A DNA stretch of 64,000 nucleotides from Phallusia mammillata (GCA_003260075.1 QLIY01000641.1:1-64000); one strand, 5' to 3'. Positions 10,533 through 23,588 are shown, numbered from the stretch's first letter. Notes: generated by a model not told the origin, from the sequence alone. Numbers and translations are program-made.

Positions 10533-13500
10533 ATGTATTTTCTGTTACGGGTTGCGTTGCTTTGTTTAGCGGCAAACTGTCATGCGCAGTACCGTTGGTG
10601 CAAAGTACCAGCAATTTGCGAGAAACAGGTTGGGAACACTGTAAGAACGGTCTCAATCTGGACAACGAAGCCGTTTAACCAACCACCAGCACCACCGGTA
10701 TTGGGTTTGAATTCGTTAAAAATGGTTCTAAAAAACATTCAAATAAAATCTGACTTTTGTATTTTGTTGTGTATTGGTTCACTGGAAAAAAATATAACTT
10801 TTGTATGTAAGAATGTAGCAGCTGATGCGTTTAGGTTTGCTGACATTAAAACACTTGGCAGTCAGTTTTTATGAAAAGTCACAAAGCTTGTGTAGCAAAT
10901 TCTTACTATTAATAAGTCAGTGGCTATGGTTTGTATGCTGCAATGTTGGTACTCGGCAGAAGAACCTCCCCGTTTCTGACCTTATCAAAACAACAAATTA
11001 TGTAAATTTTGCAGATTGAACAACTGATTTAGGGTTAAAGACACAATGATAAATTTCTTTGCAATTTGTTGTGTGTGTTGGCTTGCAATGGCAACCTCTG
11101 TTTCGGGTCAGTTGCTCTCTTGCCGAGTACCGACATTCTGCAAGAAAACCAACGGGGACACTGCAAATGTGTGGACGGATCTGCAGGGCAACGTTATTGA
11201 AGTTGCACCCCCGGTGTGTGTGGATTTGTTATTTATATTTTTTAACTCTGACTCAAAAGATATCCCGATTAGGTCTAATGATAAAAATTATGAACATAAA
11301 CATTCGGAGTAAACAAAACCGTCCAGTTTTAGCTGAGATGAACACATGGCCAGCGATCACGGCACAGTCATTTACAAATCATAAAACACCAGGTGTATAA
11401 TAAATGTCTAGATTAGGGAGTACAAAAACATCTGAGGATGTAAGTTTGTGGTAAAAAAATTCTAAAGATGTAAAAAAATTTGAATGTGTAAGTTCGAAGT
11501 AAAACTTCATTATCTTGTTGTTGGTAAAATGAACACATATTCATTACTGGGATAGACCTGGAGCGTCCATGCAGCCTATAGCGATCACGGCACGCTTGCA
11601 TATAAATCATATTACCCTGCCCCCCCCCCAAAAAAATTTGAATGTGTAAGTTCGAAGTAAAACTTCATTATCTTGTTTTGGTACAATGAACACATGTTCA
11701 TCACCGCAATAGCTCTGGAGCGTCCATGCAGCCTAGCGATCACGGCACGCTTGCATATAAATCACATTACCCTAGGCATATAAAAGGCGAAATACTGAAT
11801 CGAGCCGTCCTCCAAGCGTTCCTAAATGACAAAAATATAGGCCAGAAAAAAATATATAAGTTTATTTAGTTTTACACTTTTAGAAAAAAACACTGCCTTT
11901 ACCGTATTGAACATTTTTATAGGTACCACCCGCAACTACTACGGCAACTACAACTACAACAACAACTGAAGCACCACCACCCCCACCTCCACCACAACCT
12001 GACGTGCTCGACCCATCGCTAACTGACAATGGTGATGTTTATGTTAAAAGGAGATTTCGAAATGCAATTATTTAAAAAGATATTTTCTCAATTGAGATTA
12101 TTATAAAAAATATCTTATAATTTAGTTTTTCGGTTTGTAGAGTAAAATCCACAAGGGTTATGTTTCGAGCAAGACATTTGATGCAGTGCGTTGCCAAATT
12201 AGTCCTTTCTTTTAATCCTTCATTTTTACAAGTTATAGTATTATTTCAAACACGACAAAAATGCACTGAATTAACACCAAACTGTCCTAATTGCAACCAA
12301 AACATAAAAAATGCATTTTCTAAACAATCGTAATAACACCACAAGGATTTGCGAAAAAAAATAGGGTATATATAAAACACATTCAAAGTCTTGACATACC
12401 CATTTATCTTTGCAGAACAAATCGCTGCCTTATTGACCCGGATTTCAGGTAAAAAAAAACATTTTTGAAACAAATAAATTAGCGGTTCTTAACCGTGTGT
12501 TAATTAAGTCAAAGTTATAAATAAAACTGATATAGTTGATCTAATGGGGTAAGCTAACGGCAAAAAAGGTAAGAACTACTGCTTAACATAATGCAAAATC
12601 TTACAGCGAAATCAATTTAGGCAAAAATGTTTATGCCTGGCTATATCTACTTTATGACTCTAACTTAAACAATCATCTTTGTAGCGCTTACGGAACCCGG
12701 ATGGTACAACGCTGGCTCGGGCTACCAGTACTGGGTTTCGCCGAAGGGGACATACGTCACATTCTCGGCAGCAATAAATATGTGCGCTCTGAAGAATGCA
12801 AACGTTGTCATTGTTGGTATGAGGGACAATGGATTGAGAAAGTAACTAGTTATTTGTTGTTACTTTGTGTGTGTTTTTGACAATTTTTGATATTGGAAGT
12901 AGTATCACAAACAGATTTACCAATTAAGGGTGTTTTGTTGAATTTAGCAGACCTGTTTGGCAGGAAATGGTAATATAGTCTTGATGTCGTTATTGTATAT
13001 GGTCAAGATTTCGAAACAATCGTTTTCTTATATGCATGGTAAACTTGTTCATGTTGGAAATATAGTAAAGTTTAATAGGCACAAGCATGAAGTTTTATTC
13101 ACGCCATCACATATAAAATTCTTAGGTGTGCGATAGAAGTAGAAAACGGGAAAAAATAGATTTGCCAGATATATTTCTGTTATTCAAAAACTCCGTAAAC
13201 AAGAAATAGTTTAGTAACTGGAATCATTCGGATTTTTAAATTAAAAATTAAAACATTAAACCGATGTACGATTTTACAACACTGTGCACTAGCCAAGATA
13301 TCCACCCAATGTGTGAAGGTTTACGAAACTGCTTTAACAATTTCCATCTATATTCCAAATAGAATCATAGTCGATGAGATACTGAAGCGAAATGGAGACG
13401 CCCATGCCTTCTGGATCGATCTTACTGACGAAGCTGAAGAGGACAACTTTGTATGGGGAGATGGGGTCGCTTCAATCAAGGCTGAAACTGATTGGAATCA

Positions 13501-13639
13501 AGGCCAGCCTGATAATTGGAATGGTGCTGATTGCACAGTTATTTCGCGAGATTTTGGTTACCGTTTCGACGACGTGCCATGTCAAGGCTCAACCAATGCT
13601 GTGTTATGCGAGAAGTTTGTTGGTCAGAGTATTCCCTAA
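10533..13639 (+). CDS. Secreted C-type lectin with Thr/Pro-rich linker
   Basis: Exons: 10533-10697 or 11046-11213 (alternative signal-peptide exons), 11923-12031, 12416-12448, 12685-12816 and 13371-13639 (TAA); all phases agree. The protein is 236 residues with the second first exon. It has a signal peptide, a short segment with spaced cysteines (CRVPTFCKK), a Thr run followed by a Pro run (about residues 59-85), then one C-type lectin domain: GWYNAGSGYQYW, a Cys in NMCALK, FWIDLTD, GQPDNWN with a following ADC, and a VPC ... VLCEK end. The four canonical cysteines are present. QPD is the galactose-type calcium-site motif in this family, so calcium-dependent sugar binding is likely. AATAAA at 13714-13719 follows 75 bases after the stop. 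The 12031 donor (gtgatg) is the weakest site. Confidence 0.8.
11468..11775 (+). repeat. Intron duplicate across a C run (11620-11629)
   Basis: 11468-11619 and 11630-11775 are copies within the first intron of the lectin gene. They include a tagcgatcacggcac word that also occurs in the opposite orientation in the dispersed repeat seen near 22010 and 42910. Confidence 0.8.
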
Positions 13640-13713
13640 AGCTTTTCATCACGTCGTTTTCAGGCACCAAGTATTATCGTTTTCTATCATGGTTACATTC
13701 GAAGTGTACATTA

Positions 13714-13719
13714 AATAAA
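13714..13719 (+). terminator. AATAAA poly(A) signal of the lectin gene
   Basis: It is a canonical hexamer 75 bases past the stop codon. It lies inside the first copy of the 13662-13877 duplicate; the second copy reads attaaac at this place. Confidence 0.6.
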
Positions 13720-15330
13720 CAGAAGGCACAACGATTTTATGTGTGTTCTGGCAATACAAAATCACCCCCCCCCCCAGGCACCAAGTATTATCGTTTTCTA
13801 TCATGGTTACATTCGAAGTGTATATTAAACAAACAGAAGGCACAACGATTTTGTGTGTGCTCTGGCAATACAAAATACCAGCTATAGATTGATACACATT
13901 ACGTTTAGAGTTTAACTTACTCATTGGCAGCCAGAAAAAAAGAAACAGTGCCCACCTAAAAAAAACTATATATTGCACTGAATGAAGGTCTCTGAAAGGC
14001 TAATAATTTTCTACAGGTTGTCCCGTTTTAGGTAATATGTGTTTTATGCACATAGGCCCATTTAATTAAATATTATTACAGATTACTTAAACTTGCGTTT
14101 TTATGATTTTTTTCTTGCAAACAGCTTCATTGATATTCAACGTTAAAAATCATTGGACATATGGCCCAATTAATCTATGTTTACGCTAACGCAGCTTGCA
14201 CAAACGACGTTTATAATCTATTAAATTCTCAATTTAGTCACTTCAATACATCGTTACTTACGGAGGCAACAAGATTTAAGTTATATGGTTTGTCAGTGAT
14301 TAATACATGACCGCTGTTCGAACCAGAAATGAACGAGGAGTTAGAAATGTTGATGCTTTTCACCTTGCCTGGGGTCAAAAACCACAAAAACGTGCAAAGT
14401 CATTCCTTTAGCAAGAAATCAGGCGCGGAACATAAAATTATGATTCATCACAAAAAGCGTGCAGATAGACAAAGGTATTTCGCATTCCTGTTAATCGTGA
14501 CAAACATATTCGCTAAATAAGCCCCCCCCCCGAAATCAGGCGCGGAACATAAAATTATGATTCATCACAAAAAGCGTGCCGATAGACAAAGGTATTTCGC
14601 ATTTCTGTTAATCGTGACAAACATATTCGCTAAATAAAGTGGTTGTTCACACATCTTGGTCTTAACCGTTCGGATTTTAAGCGGGATAAAACTTAATTTT
14701 TTTAAGTCCGTTTTAGGTCTGGTATTTTATAGGTAGATCATCAAGTAAACAAATTTGGAAAAGTCTGTTAGCGGAGGTTGGCGGTATGTACGTTATTACG
14801 TTAGCAGTTCATTATACAAACCTTGTTCGCATGTACATTTTCGAAAAACGGTAATTTTTTATTAAATGAAGACGCAAATAAAACAAATTATAATTTATTA
14901 GTCAATAAATAACAAGTACCCCCCCCCCCCCCCCCCCCCAAAATATTAATTATTCATAAATTTTGGTCTGGACATTTAACGAAAAAAGGTTGCCTGATAT
15001 AATGTTTAATTTCAAACAATAAAAAGTTGTGTTTCTTTTGCGAAGACCAAAATAACGAAAAAATACTAATTTATTTTGGTCAAACCGGAACATAATGAAA
15101 ATATCTCTATTGTAACTAAAAACGTTTTTTTACATTACCCAGAACCAATATAACTGTGTTATTCTGTTTCGTTCCGTTGCTGTTTCTGAAACACTGAAAT
15201 TGAACCCATTTTTAGAAACAATCGTTAGCTCAAATCCTACAAAGCGACATATCTGACCAGCAGAAGATTTGAAAGATGTACTACGTAAATAAAATTATAT
15301 TCTAAAGTGAGGGAAATATGACAACAGTAC

Positions 15331-15428
15331 CAACAAATTTTAGCTCTTCCAGCAGTCTTTATTATAATAAGCCGACGTTTGATGTCCCATACGAGACACA
15401 TTCTGCTGGAAGAGCTAAAAATTTGTTG
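15331..15428. repeat. Hairpin with 24-25 bp arms
   Basis: The arms are 15331-15354 and 15404-15428, complementary except for one extra A, with a loop of about 49 bases. The segment just after the hairpin (attatgcctggcagca) matches one end of the dispersed element at 53461-53609. This may therefore be a rearranged copy or relative of that element. Confidence 0.7.
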
Positions 15429-15802
15429 ATATATTATGCCTGGCAGCAAAAGTTTATTCATGACAACAGTATGTTAAAGTAATTTCTGGCTTTGTCATTA
15501 AGCAATCGTGTATAAAGGAGAGTTATTTTTATAATTTTGACATACAGTCTGCATTTCGCCATTTGCCATTTCCGAAGGAACGGCCTGGACGTAATCATCC
15601 GGTCACATGCAGTGATGTATCACGAACTGTCAATCAAAATATCACATATCGTGAGCAGAACATCCGTGAACCCATTGGAAGGGCACGTCATGTATGTAAA
15701 TCCTAATAGCTTAAGGGCATAAGCAGAAAAAGTGTTTATGCAATATTTGAGCAGGTCGTCGAGATTAAGCATTCACTTCCTGGTGGTTGAGGTCGTATAA
15801 GC

Positions 15803-18800
15803 ATGAGAAGTTTGGTTATATTCATCGCTTTGGTGTCCTGTATCTCAGCAGAACGAATAAGTAAGTTGTACTTAGTTAACTTAATAATCTAAAATCAAAG
15901 TGTTTTTGTGTTTTACCTAAAATGCTACTCTGGCCCTATTTTTCGCAGAACTTTGTAACTATTTGCAGTGTTGTGTATTTTATGCAATATTTGTGGGAAA
16001 TTAAGTATAAGATACAAAGGCTATCAACTGCACTGGTCATTCCCTGTACGTGATCAAAACAATAGCTTACAAACCAAATAATGGTACCTGGTTGCTTTTA
16101 CATCAAAAAGGCTACCTTTATCGCTTTAAACACGTTTTCAATCCCCCCCCCCCCCACTGGTCATTCCCTGTACGTGATCAAAACAATAGCTTACAAACCA
16201 AACAATGGTAGCTGGTTGCTTTTACATCAAAAAGGCTACCTTTATCACTTTAAACACGTTTTCAATCCAATTAATTAATTATCTATAAATATCATTCGTT
16301 AAATACATTGAATATTTTGATGGTTTAATTGTTATTAAAACTTCATTGGATTTTTGATTTCCTGCTTCGTATCGCCATGGACGGCTTTGATTTTAGGCAC
16401 TTCAAATTGGCATTCCCCCCCCCCCATCATTCGTTAAATACATTGAATATTTTGATGGTTTAATTGTTATTAAGACTTCATTGGATTTTTGATTTCCTGC
16501 TTCGTAACGCCATGGACGGCTTTGATTTTAGGCACTTCAAATTGGCATTATCTCCTTCTGCTTTAAGCCCACAAAATGCACTGATTAGTCTGCGAAGCGC
16601 TTTTACCTTACGAAAAAGCGCCACATGCTTCACCTGACTGACTTTTATTTGGCAGCATTTGTAGCTTGATGTGTTTGTAGTAGGTCGGCACAAATACTCA
16701 TTCTAAAATGTGGGTTTAATGTAATTCTTGTTTTAGGGAATTGTGACTCAGATTAAAGCAGTATGAGGTACTTTAGACTTTACTGTATTTAGCCGGTATT
16801 GAAGGTTTGTCAGACTTTACTAAATCTAAGAGATATTTTGTGGCAAAGGTAATATCGCCTACCGTAACTCAAAACAGCCCGTAACACTATTTGATATAGA
16901 TGTTATTTCAATGCGACTTTTAGTGGTAATATGAAGTTCTAGTGTAAAAAAAACAATGTTCCAGTTCAGTTAAAATGTTACCAGAATCATACAAATAGGC
17001 ACATGCCAATATGTACCAGGTAAATGTCAGTAGAAAGGTGATAGGATAACGTATCTTAACAGCTTTACAATTAACTGTTTACCCCTTTAGAGAGAGAGTC
17101 CGCCACGACAGTACAGAATTTTTTTGCCGAAACGAAGTCTCAAGATTTCGGCACGAAAAACCACCCGCAACCTTATGAAGACAACACCGATTGCTCGTGG
17201 CTGATAAGATCCCTGCCTGGCCAAAAAGTTCGTGTCAACTTTGAATCCATACACACCGAACGATGCTGCGATTATATTACGGTAAGTTACGTACCGTTTC
17301 TTGATATTCCATCGTTTTTTGTCAAAAAATACCGGCTTGATGTTGGAAGTCAAAAAATAGAAAAAAAACACATTCAGAACATTTAAAACTACAAGCCTAA
17401 AGCCCACACCAAACCAAAGTGTTCCTCAAACAAATCCTCAATTAGGCCCGAAATCATGCCTGTTTTGCAAATCCAAACCAAAACGCCTTGCTCGACTTAC
17501 TGCGGTTCAACATACGTTTGTGCCCTGGGCAAAGCTGTTCTTCTCTGTGCCAAATCTTCATCGTCACGTGGTTGTTTCAAACCGTCTGCTTGATCAAAAG
17601 CTAGACGGCTGGGAAGTTTTTATTAATCTATATTTTAATGAAACATAAAGTACATGCAAGATATTTATCAATTAACTATTTCCTACAACTAAAAAAGTTA
17701 ACAAAAGAACTTCGGATACCGCACGCACAAATGTTAACGTCAGATAACATTAGAATCGCATAGCTTCGATACCTTGTTTAGGTACCTTGTGTGGTGAATA
17801 CGTTCCATTGCAGGCGTTTCAACACTCGGTATTTTTCACATCACTGTAGGTAGGCCATATTAGTGTACTTGGTCTTTAACCACAGTATACTTAAAACTGA
17901 TTTTTGTGCAGATTTATGATGGAAATTCAGAAGATTCTCCCATCCTCGCTACACTTCGTGGCAATCTTCCAGCAGCGGCAAGTTTTGTTTCAACTTTTCA
18001 AGATTTCTATATTTCTTTTCACTCTGATGATTCTGTTAGCGCACCTGGATTCAATGCGAGTTTCAGTTTAGGTAAAACTCTACATCGTCTGTTTACGTTT
18101 AATTTTAAGTAAATTTTTAAGTGAGAAACTCGTAGTATGTAAGTAAATGTTTAATATATTTTACCACAGTCAAATTCTTTTTAGCCTGTGCCTTGCCACA
18201 TTTAAATGCCTTAAGAGTCCGGTTCGTTTCGATACAACCCTTTCAATAGGTAGAATTATTAACAAAATACCCTGCATCACACATAATTTACTAATTACCA
18301 GTAGGTTATTAAACGGACACAGTTATTAAATTAGCAGTTAGACAGTTTTTTATTTATCTAATTTATGTTATTTATTGTAAAACCTCACCCTAACCCAAGC
18401 AGCCCTAAGCAAAATTTGCCTATTGGGATACTTAAGTTAGTAAATTTTGCACGCTAATAGATCTGCTGGCGTACTTAAATTGTTAGGACTTACACTACAG
18501 CAAAGCAACCACAGCATTGTTTTACTACACACAGCTTGAAGAGCACTGCTTAAACTTTTTGCAAAGACCAGAGTTTTCCAATTGTTTTTTTTTGTATCGC
18601 TATGTTTTCTTTCACCGAGCGAAATAAACATAACTCAACTCAATTCATTTTTTCAGTCAGCAGTGAGGACTTTGAATTAGAAGCTGACGACGAAGCAAAG
18701 AATCTGACATCACAAAATTTTCCTGACGATTACCCCAATGACTCGTCAAGGTGTTGGACGATTATAGCGCCTGAAGGTCAACAAGTTCGACTGTTCTTTC

Positions 18801-21800
18801 ACAACTTTTCAACCGAACTGTGCTGCGACCATTTGGCGGTATGATTTTTGTGTTTTCAAATCCTATGGCATGCAATGTCACCATTACAAAAGTCTTGAAG
18901 TAATGTGTGAAGTAATAGCATGAGCCAATGTTTATTATCTGCACAGCGTTTGTACATTTTTAAAAAGCATTTAACATTTATAACTTTGCGTTACAACGTT
19001 AATAGCATTGTCCCTGAAGTTTGCTGAGAAAAGAACTTGGTACTGTACAGCCAAAGCAGAACCTCAAATTTATGACCGCTTAATTCAGTGGTTCTTAACC
19101 TTTTTGGTGTGGTTTCCCACTAAAGTCAACCACCAACCTCGAATTTCCCATTTGTTATTTTTATAATGATGTTTTGTGCCCCACGTTAACAAAAAAATTA
19201 ATCTTTAAATGAAATAATCTCGTGAAGCGATTTGGTCTTGACCTTAAAGGTATACTGCAATCTCATTTAGTTTAAATAGTGCTTCTGTGAGAGATTAAAC
19301 TTTTTGGAATATTAAGTATTCTCTTCTGCTTGTATTAGTCATTTATTGCATCACAATCAACCAAGGAAAGGCTTTTATTAGCAAAATAGCAAAGTCATTT
19401 ATACTTTTAGTCTTGTCTGTGATGTAACAAACGCGGCCTTTGGATTTCTATGTGTCTTGTAAACCTTGGTGAAATTAATCTTACATGTTGTTGGGGAAAT
19501 TTTTTTGTAAAGTAACTTTCAACGGTTAATTCAAAGCCGGATTCGACCGTCGGGCCCGAGTTTGGTTACCCGACTTACATAATTTGTCCATGAAAACATT
19601 GAAATTTCCCACTAGTGGGAAATTTCCCACCGGTTAAGAACCACTGGTTTAATTGCTTTTATCTTTCGCCCCTTTCGTTACTGTTGTGCGGTACCAAGTT
19701 GCATTCCTTCTGTTGGCTTGATTTTTCCCGACGAAAACAATAGAAACTGTCCAAACGTTGTGACGGTTTATACTCCAAAATGGCTTGTATCTTTTTCCTT
19801 AATATAGCATCAGTAAAGTCACATAAAAAATCAAGCATAGTATACTAACTTACTTTGTGTTGTAATATGTGAAATAATTTGTTTTTATTTGTTTCATACA
19901 GCTATACGACATGACAGAGACTCCTACTTTCGTGTCGTTATTGAAGGGAACGTACAGGCGCCGAATGCGACCTTACTATTCGAAATCGGGTTCATTTTTG
20001 TTGTGTTTTTCCAGCGACGAGAAGGGACCGATGTCTGGGTTTCGCGCCACTTACCGGGCAACATCACGTAAGTCCACATTTTATTTCCCACCTGGGCCTT
20101 GAAAAGCCACAGATTTTTCATGTTGATTGAACATAATAATGTGAATTGAAAAAAAAAACGTTTTTACCACCTGGCTTAAACAAATCGACGCAAAGCACAT
20201 GTTTTTATACCCAAACCAAGCGACAACAAGCGAAGCAGTTTGTTGCAAATTGACAAACACTATCCTATTGATTTTTATTTGCATACTTATTTGTTTTTTC
20301 TGATTTATCTCAACTGGTTTTGTTTGCGTTTAAATAAATGTTTGTTTGCTAATGGTTTGTTTTTGTGTAGTAACAACGTTTGCTTTAATTGTGTTGCAGT
20401 TCTTCCACCGCCAAGAAGAACTTTACCAAATTTGCTAGGTAAGTCGCACTTATTGTGTCTTATCCAATTTCGGAAAGATCAATGCAAGCATCTGCAATTG
20501 CAGAAGGGTCACATATTTTTAATATTCTTTCGCTCATATAATATTGCAAGCTCTATTATTAAAAGTCACTTCTCACGACATGAACTTTTACCGACTTTTT
20601 AGCTCGCTTAAACGGAGTTGAATAACGCTTCCTTAGAATGATAAAACTGGGTATATCGTTGGTGTCGTAAAACGTTTAGACAAAAAACGAATGCTTTTAT
20701 ATGATATACCATGATAGAGAAGGTTTATTGACAATTTTGACCCAACTATATAATACATATTTGATCATGCGCCTACAAAATGTCATTTGAAAACAAAGTT
20801 ATATTTATACCTTGTGCGTTATTTTAAGGACCGTGCGGTGGAAATTTAACCGTGCCAGAAGATGGACACGCCGAGTTTAGGAGCCCGACAATTTGGCGGT
20901 ATTACCCTAATGGACTTGAATGCAGTTGGATTGTCCGGGCGCCCAAACCAGAACAGAAGATTCGACTTTGGTTTCCATACATTCACACCGAGGAATGCTG
21001 TGACTGGATCATTGTGAGTATATGTCACAAATCGAACACAGTGCTTCTGATCCGATAAGTAGACTTAAAGTGTTATTTTGACGACCCGGGATAAGCGTAA
21101 CTTCAAGAAACCCATGGCATAATTCCGGGTGGTTCGAGGATGCAAATGCATTTGTAAGTTTATGGAAAGTTTTAAAAAGCAACACTGTTTGTACAAAAGT
21201 TTGTTTTTTTAAAGACATTTGTTTATTTAAAGAAATGTATAAATTAATATGGCAAAGATTATATTTCATTGACGTGCGGAGATTTCATGTGTTTATAAAA
21301 GAGCTCCTTGGCTTCAAAACGGGTAAAAGCTACTGGTCTACACATAAATGTAATTTTTTATTTGGGGATAATGTACCTACCCAAGGTTACTATGTTCTGC
21401 GGTAACAAGTGTTTAAAAATTTAAAAACAAGCCGCATTGAGGACAAATAGGTTTCTTATTTTATTGTTCTCATCTAAGTTCTCGTTTCAAATTTAACAAA
21501 CAAAACATTGCAGGTCAGAGACGGAGAAAACAGCGACTCCCCCAAAATGGCAACAGTCAGTGGCAGTCCGTTCGCTTTTCACCCGTATACGTCATCCGGT
21601 GACGTCATACGCGTCGATTTCCGGTCTGATCACGTCAATGTGGGAAGAGGTTTCCGTGCCATCTACGAGCTGCAGAAGGGTAAGGGAAGCAACTGCTTGT
21701 GTTGTTAAATACAGCATTATAGGCTACTTCATAGAGAGGGAAAATGTATCATAGTTTGCTGATGGAGTTTAGAATTCTTGGATAAGATTTTTAAAAACCA

Positions 21801-23111
21801 TTCCTTGCCTTTCCCTTTTTCTTTCTTCTCCATCTCTCTCTCTTCCTTTTTAATTATTTCTCGTTTTTTGTCTTCTCACTTTTTCTTGCTCCCCTTTATC
21901 TTGAGATTATTCACTTTTGTCTTTGGCCCGTAAGGGAAATGTTATTGCTTGGTGACCGGCTGATTCGGTATAACGCCTTTATTAGGCCTGGTGTACTATG
22001 ATTTAAACATGAGTGTGCCGTGATCGCTGGTGTGCATCGACGCTTCAGGGCTGATCCTAGCTATTCATCAATGCCTTAAGTTATTCCAAAGAATGACGCC
22101 TTTTTACCAAACAATGTGTTCAAAACAAACCTAAAAATATGTTTTTAAAAGTATACAAACTAACAGTGTGCGTTGTCCGCAGCTTACTTACCGTTAATTG
22201 GCTTAATGTTTTAACACACTTAGATGTGGCAAAATTGATTTGTGACTAACGCATAATTAACCATATCTTACAGAAATTATACAACCACAAGAGTGCGGCG
22301 AAGATTTGACTGCTGTGGCTTCGCCTCAATACTTCTCGTCGAGTAATTGGCCGAACGGACCATACGGAAACAATGAGAGCTGCGTTTGGATCATTCGAGC
22401 ACCAGCTGGTCGCAAGGTGGCGGTAACGCTCCTCGGTGTGCTTACTGAGCCTCAGTTTGACTCCATTAAGGTAAGACTAGATTTGAGGCATCTTTGAGCT
22501 ACACCAGTTCCTCCTTCAACAATTCAAAACATTTCCATTCCTCCCTAATAGACTACATAGTGGATGCTAAACCATACAAAGATCATTTAGAATTAGAACA
22601 TAAATATACAGGATTTAAGGAAATTGTGGCATTTGGTCGTGTCAATACAATGTATTCTTCCTTTTTACCGGTAAATAAAGTTCCATGGAAACCATTTGCC
22701 CAAAAAGCATTCAACCCAAAAACCTAATCCAAACTATGATAGGCCATACGCAACATAACTTGTAACAAAAACCGCATTTGGCTTGCGGACCACACAACGG
22801 GCATCCCTGTCTTAAACTATATATTGTCTATTGAATATGCTTGTTGAAAAAAGGAAATATTTCGTTTTTTGTGAATACAAATACAAACAAGATCTTTTTA
22901 GATTTTGAATGGTGCCGAACCTATGAGTCGACGTATTGTTGAACTTCGGGGTCGCTTTTACATAAGGTACAGTGCTCTTGGAGATGTACTGAGAGTGGAA
23001 TTCAACACTGATGCAAGCGGCAGAGCCGGTGGTTTCAGGGCTGTTTATAGGAGTGTGGCTGATAGACAGGAGCTAATCAACATCCTTGGTTACAGAGTGC
23101 AGAGCAAGTGA
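15803..23111 (+). CDS. Secreted protein with four CUB domains
   Basis: Exons: 15803-15860 (ATG, signal peptide MRSLVIFIALVSCISA), 17091-17281, 17912-18071, 18657-18838, 19902-20067, 20400-20438, 20829-21013, 21514-21679, 22274-22470 and 22902-23111 (TGA). All phases agree; 517 residues. Four CUB domains follow one another, with a short proline-rich linker (LPPPRRTLPNLLG) between the second and third. Each CUB is split by a phase-0 intron at the same place, after CCDYIT, CCDHLA, CCDWII or FDSIK. Domains are bounded by phase-1 introns, as expected for module duplication. The first three CUBs carry a Cys-Cys-Asp triplet at that site; the fourth has FDS instead. There is no membrane span or protease domain, so extracellular binding or adhesion is inferred. 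AATAAA lies at 23318-23323. Confidence 0.85.
16031..16549 (+). repeat. Two intron duplicates across C runs (16143-16155 and 16415-16425)
   Basis: 16031-16142/16155-16267 and 16291-16414/16426-16549 are consecutive duplicate pairs in the large first intron of the CUB gene. These are the last C runs in the window; every later run is G. Confidence 0.85.
19086..19646. mobile_element. hAT-type element, 561 bp
   Basis: The ends read cagtggttcttaacc and ggttaagaaccactg, a perfect 15-bp terminal inverted repeat of the hAT/Charlie kind. They are flanked by 8-bp target duplications with one mismatch: gcttaatt at 19078-19085 and gtttaatt at 19647-19654. There is no transposase reading frame. It lies in the intron that splits the second CUB domain. 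Confidence 0.88.
21946..22080 (+). repeat. Dispersed SINE-like repeat
   Basis: It contains the words cggtataacgcc, tgtactatgattt, gagtgtgccgtgatcgctggt and agggctgatcctag. Matching stretches occur at 25056-25139, 42786-42950 with 43326-43360, and 50030-50150. Two of these are preceded by a gggttcga word resembling a tRNA B box, so a tRNA-derived SINE is possible. This copy is in an intron of the CUB gene. Confidence 0.55.
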
Positions 23112-23317
23112 TTACTCCATGCTTGGTTTTGGGCTCGCTTGTTTTCTCTTTGTGTTGGGGAGAATTTGTATTTGTTTTTACTTTGAAATTAAAACCTGGC
23201 AAAGAAACCTGCGTCACACGATTACGTCAACAAAAAGCAACGCGTCATATAAACGTCACCAACAAAAATTTTTAGTCTTAAAACTGAGAGCAAAACTAAA
23301 CTACCCAAAAATTATAC

Positions 23318-23323
23318 AATAAA
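23318..23323 (+). terminator. AATAAA poly(A) signal of the CUB gene
   Basis: It is a canonical hexamer about 207 bases past the stop codon at 23111 and the first good one downstream. Confidence 0.6.
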
Positions 23324-23498
23324 TACCAAAAGTCAAAAAAATGAGTAAAAAGTATTGTACTCTAAAGCCTACCCCAGCACACACACTGACTCACCTTAAT
23401 GTTTTATGTTAGCAACCGGAATATAGCATATATGCATCAATAGCACTAATTTGCAGAAGTTCCCTAAAAATGATTTTCAGCTAAATGGCGCTATAGAG

Positions 23499-23588
23499 CA
23501 GTGGTCGGCAACCGCCGGGCCGCGACCCAGTGCTTTAAACTCCAAGTTCAAAACCGGTCCTCAGTGCAAAAAATGGTGCCGGCCCCTG
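23499..23588. mobile_element. Miniature hAT element, 90 bp
   Basis: The ends are cagtggtcggcaacc and ggtgccggcccctg. Perfect 8-bp target duplications, ctatagag, lie at 23491-23498 and 23589-23596. It is too short to encode anything. It shares end sequence with the 508-817 element. Confidence 0.88.

Larger units (their letters stand above)
13640..15802. other. Intergenic with two gap duplicates and a hairpin
   Basis: 13662-13764/13776-13877 are copies across the C run at 13765-13775 and cover the lectin 3' UTR. 14415-14521/14533-14637 are copies across 14522-14531. A 21-C run at 14919-14939 has no evident flanking copy. A near-perfect hairpin lies at 15331-15428. No gene is supported, although 14329-14520 is open; its second copy has no advantage that suggests coding. 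Confidence 0.6.

Noticed and set aside
12482..12585. Possible hAT miniature element (gcggttcttaacc ... ggtaagaactactgc)
   Set aside because: The ends resemble hAT repeats, but the inverted repeat is poor and no 8-bp target duplication is visible.
3727..16425. CRISPR-like or satellite array because of regularly placed homopolymers
   Set aside because: The repeats flanking each run are unrelated to one another, and each pair is local, so there is no shared repeat unit.
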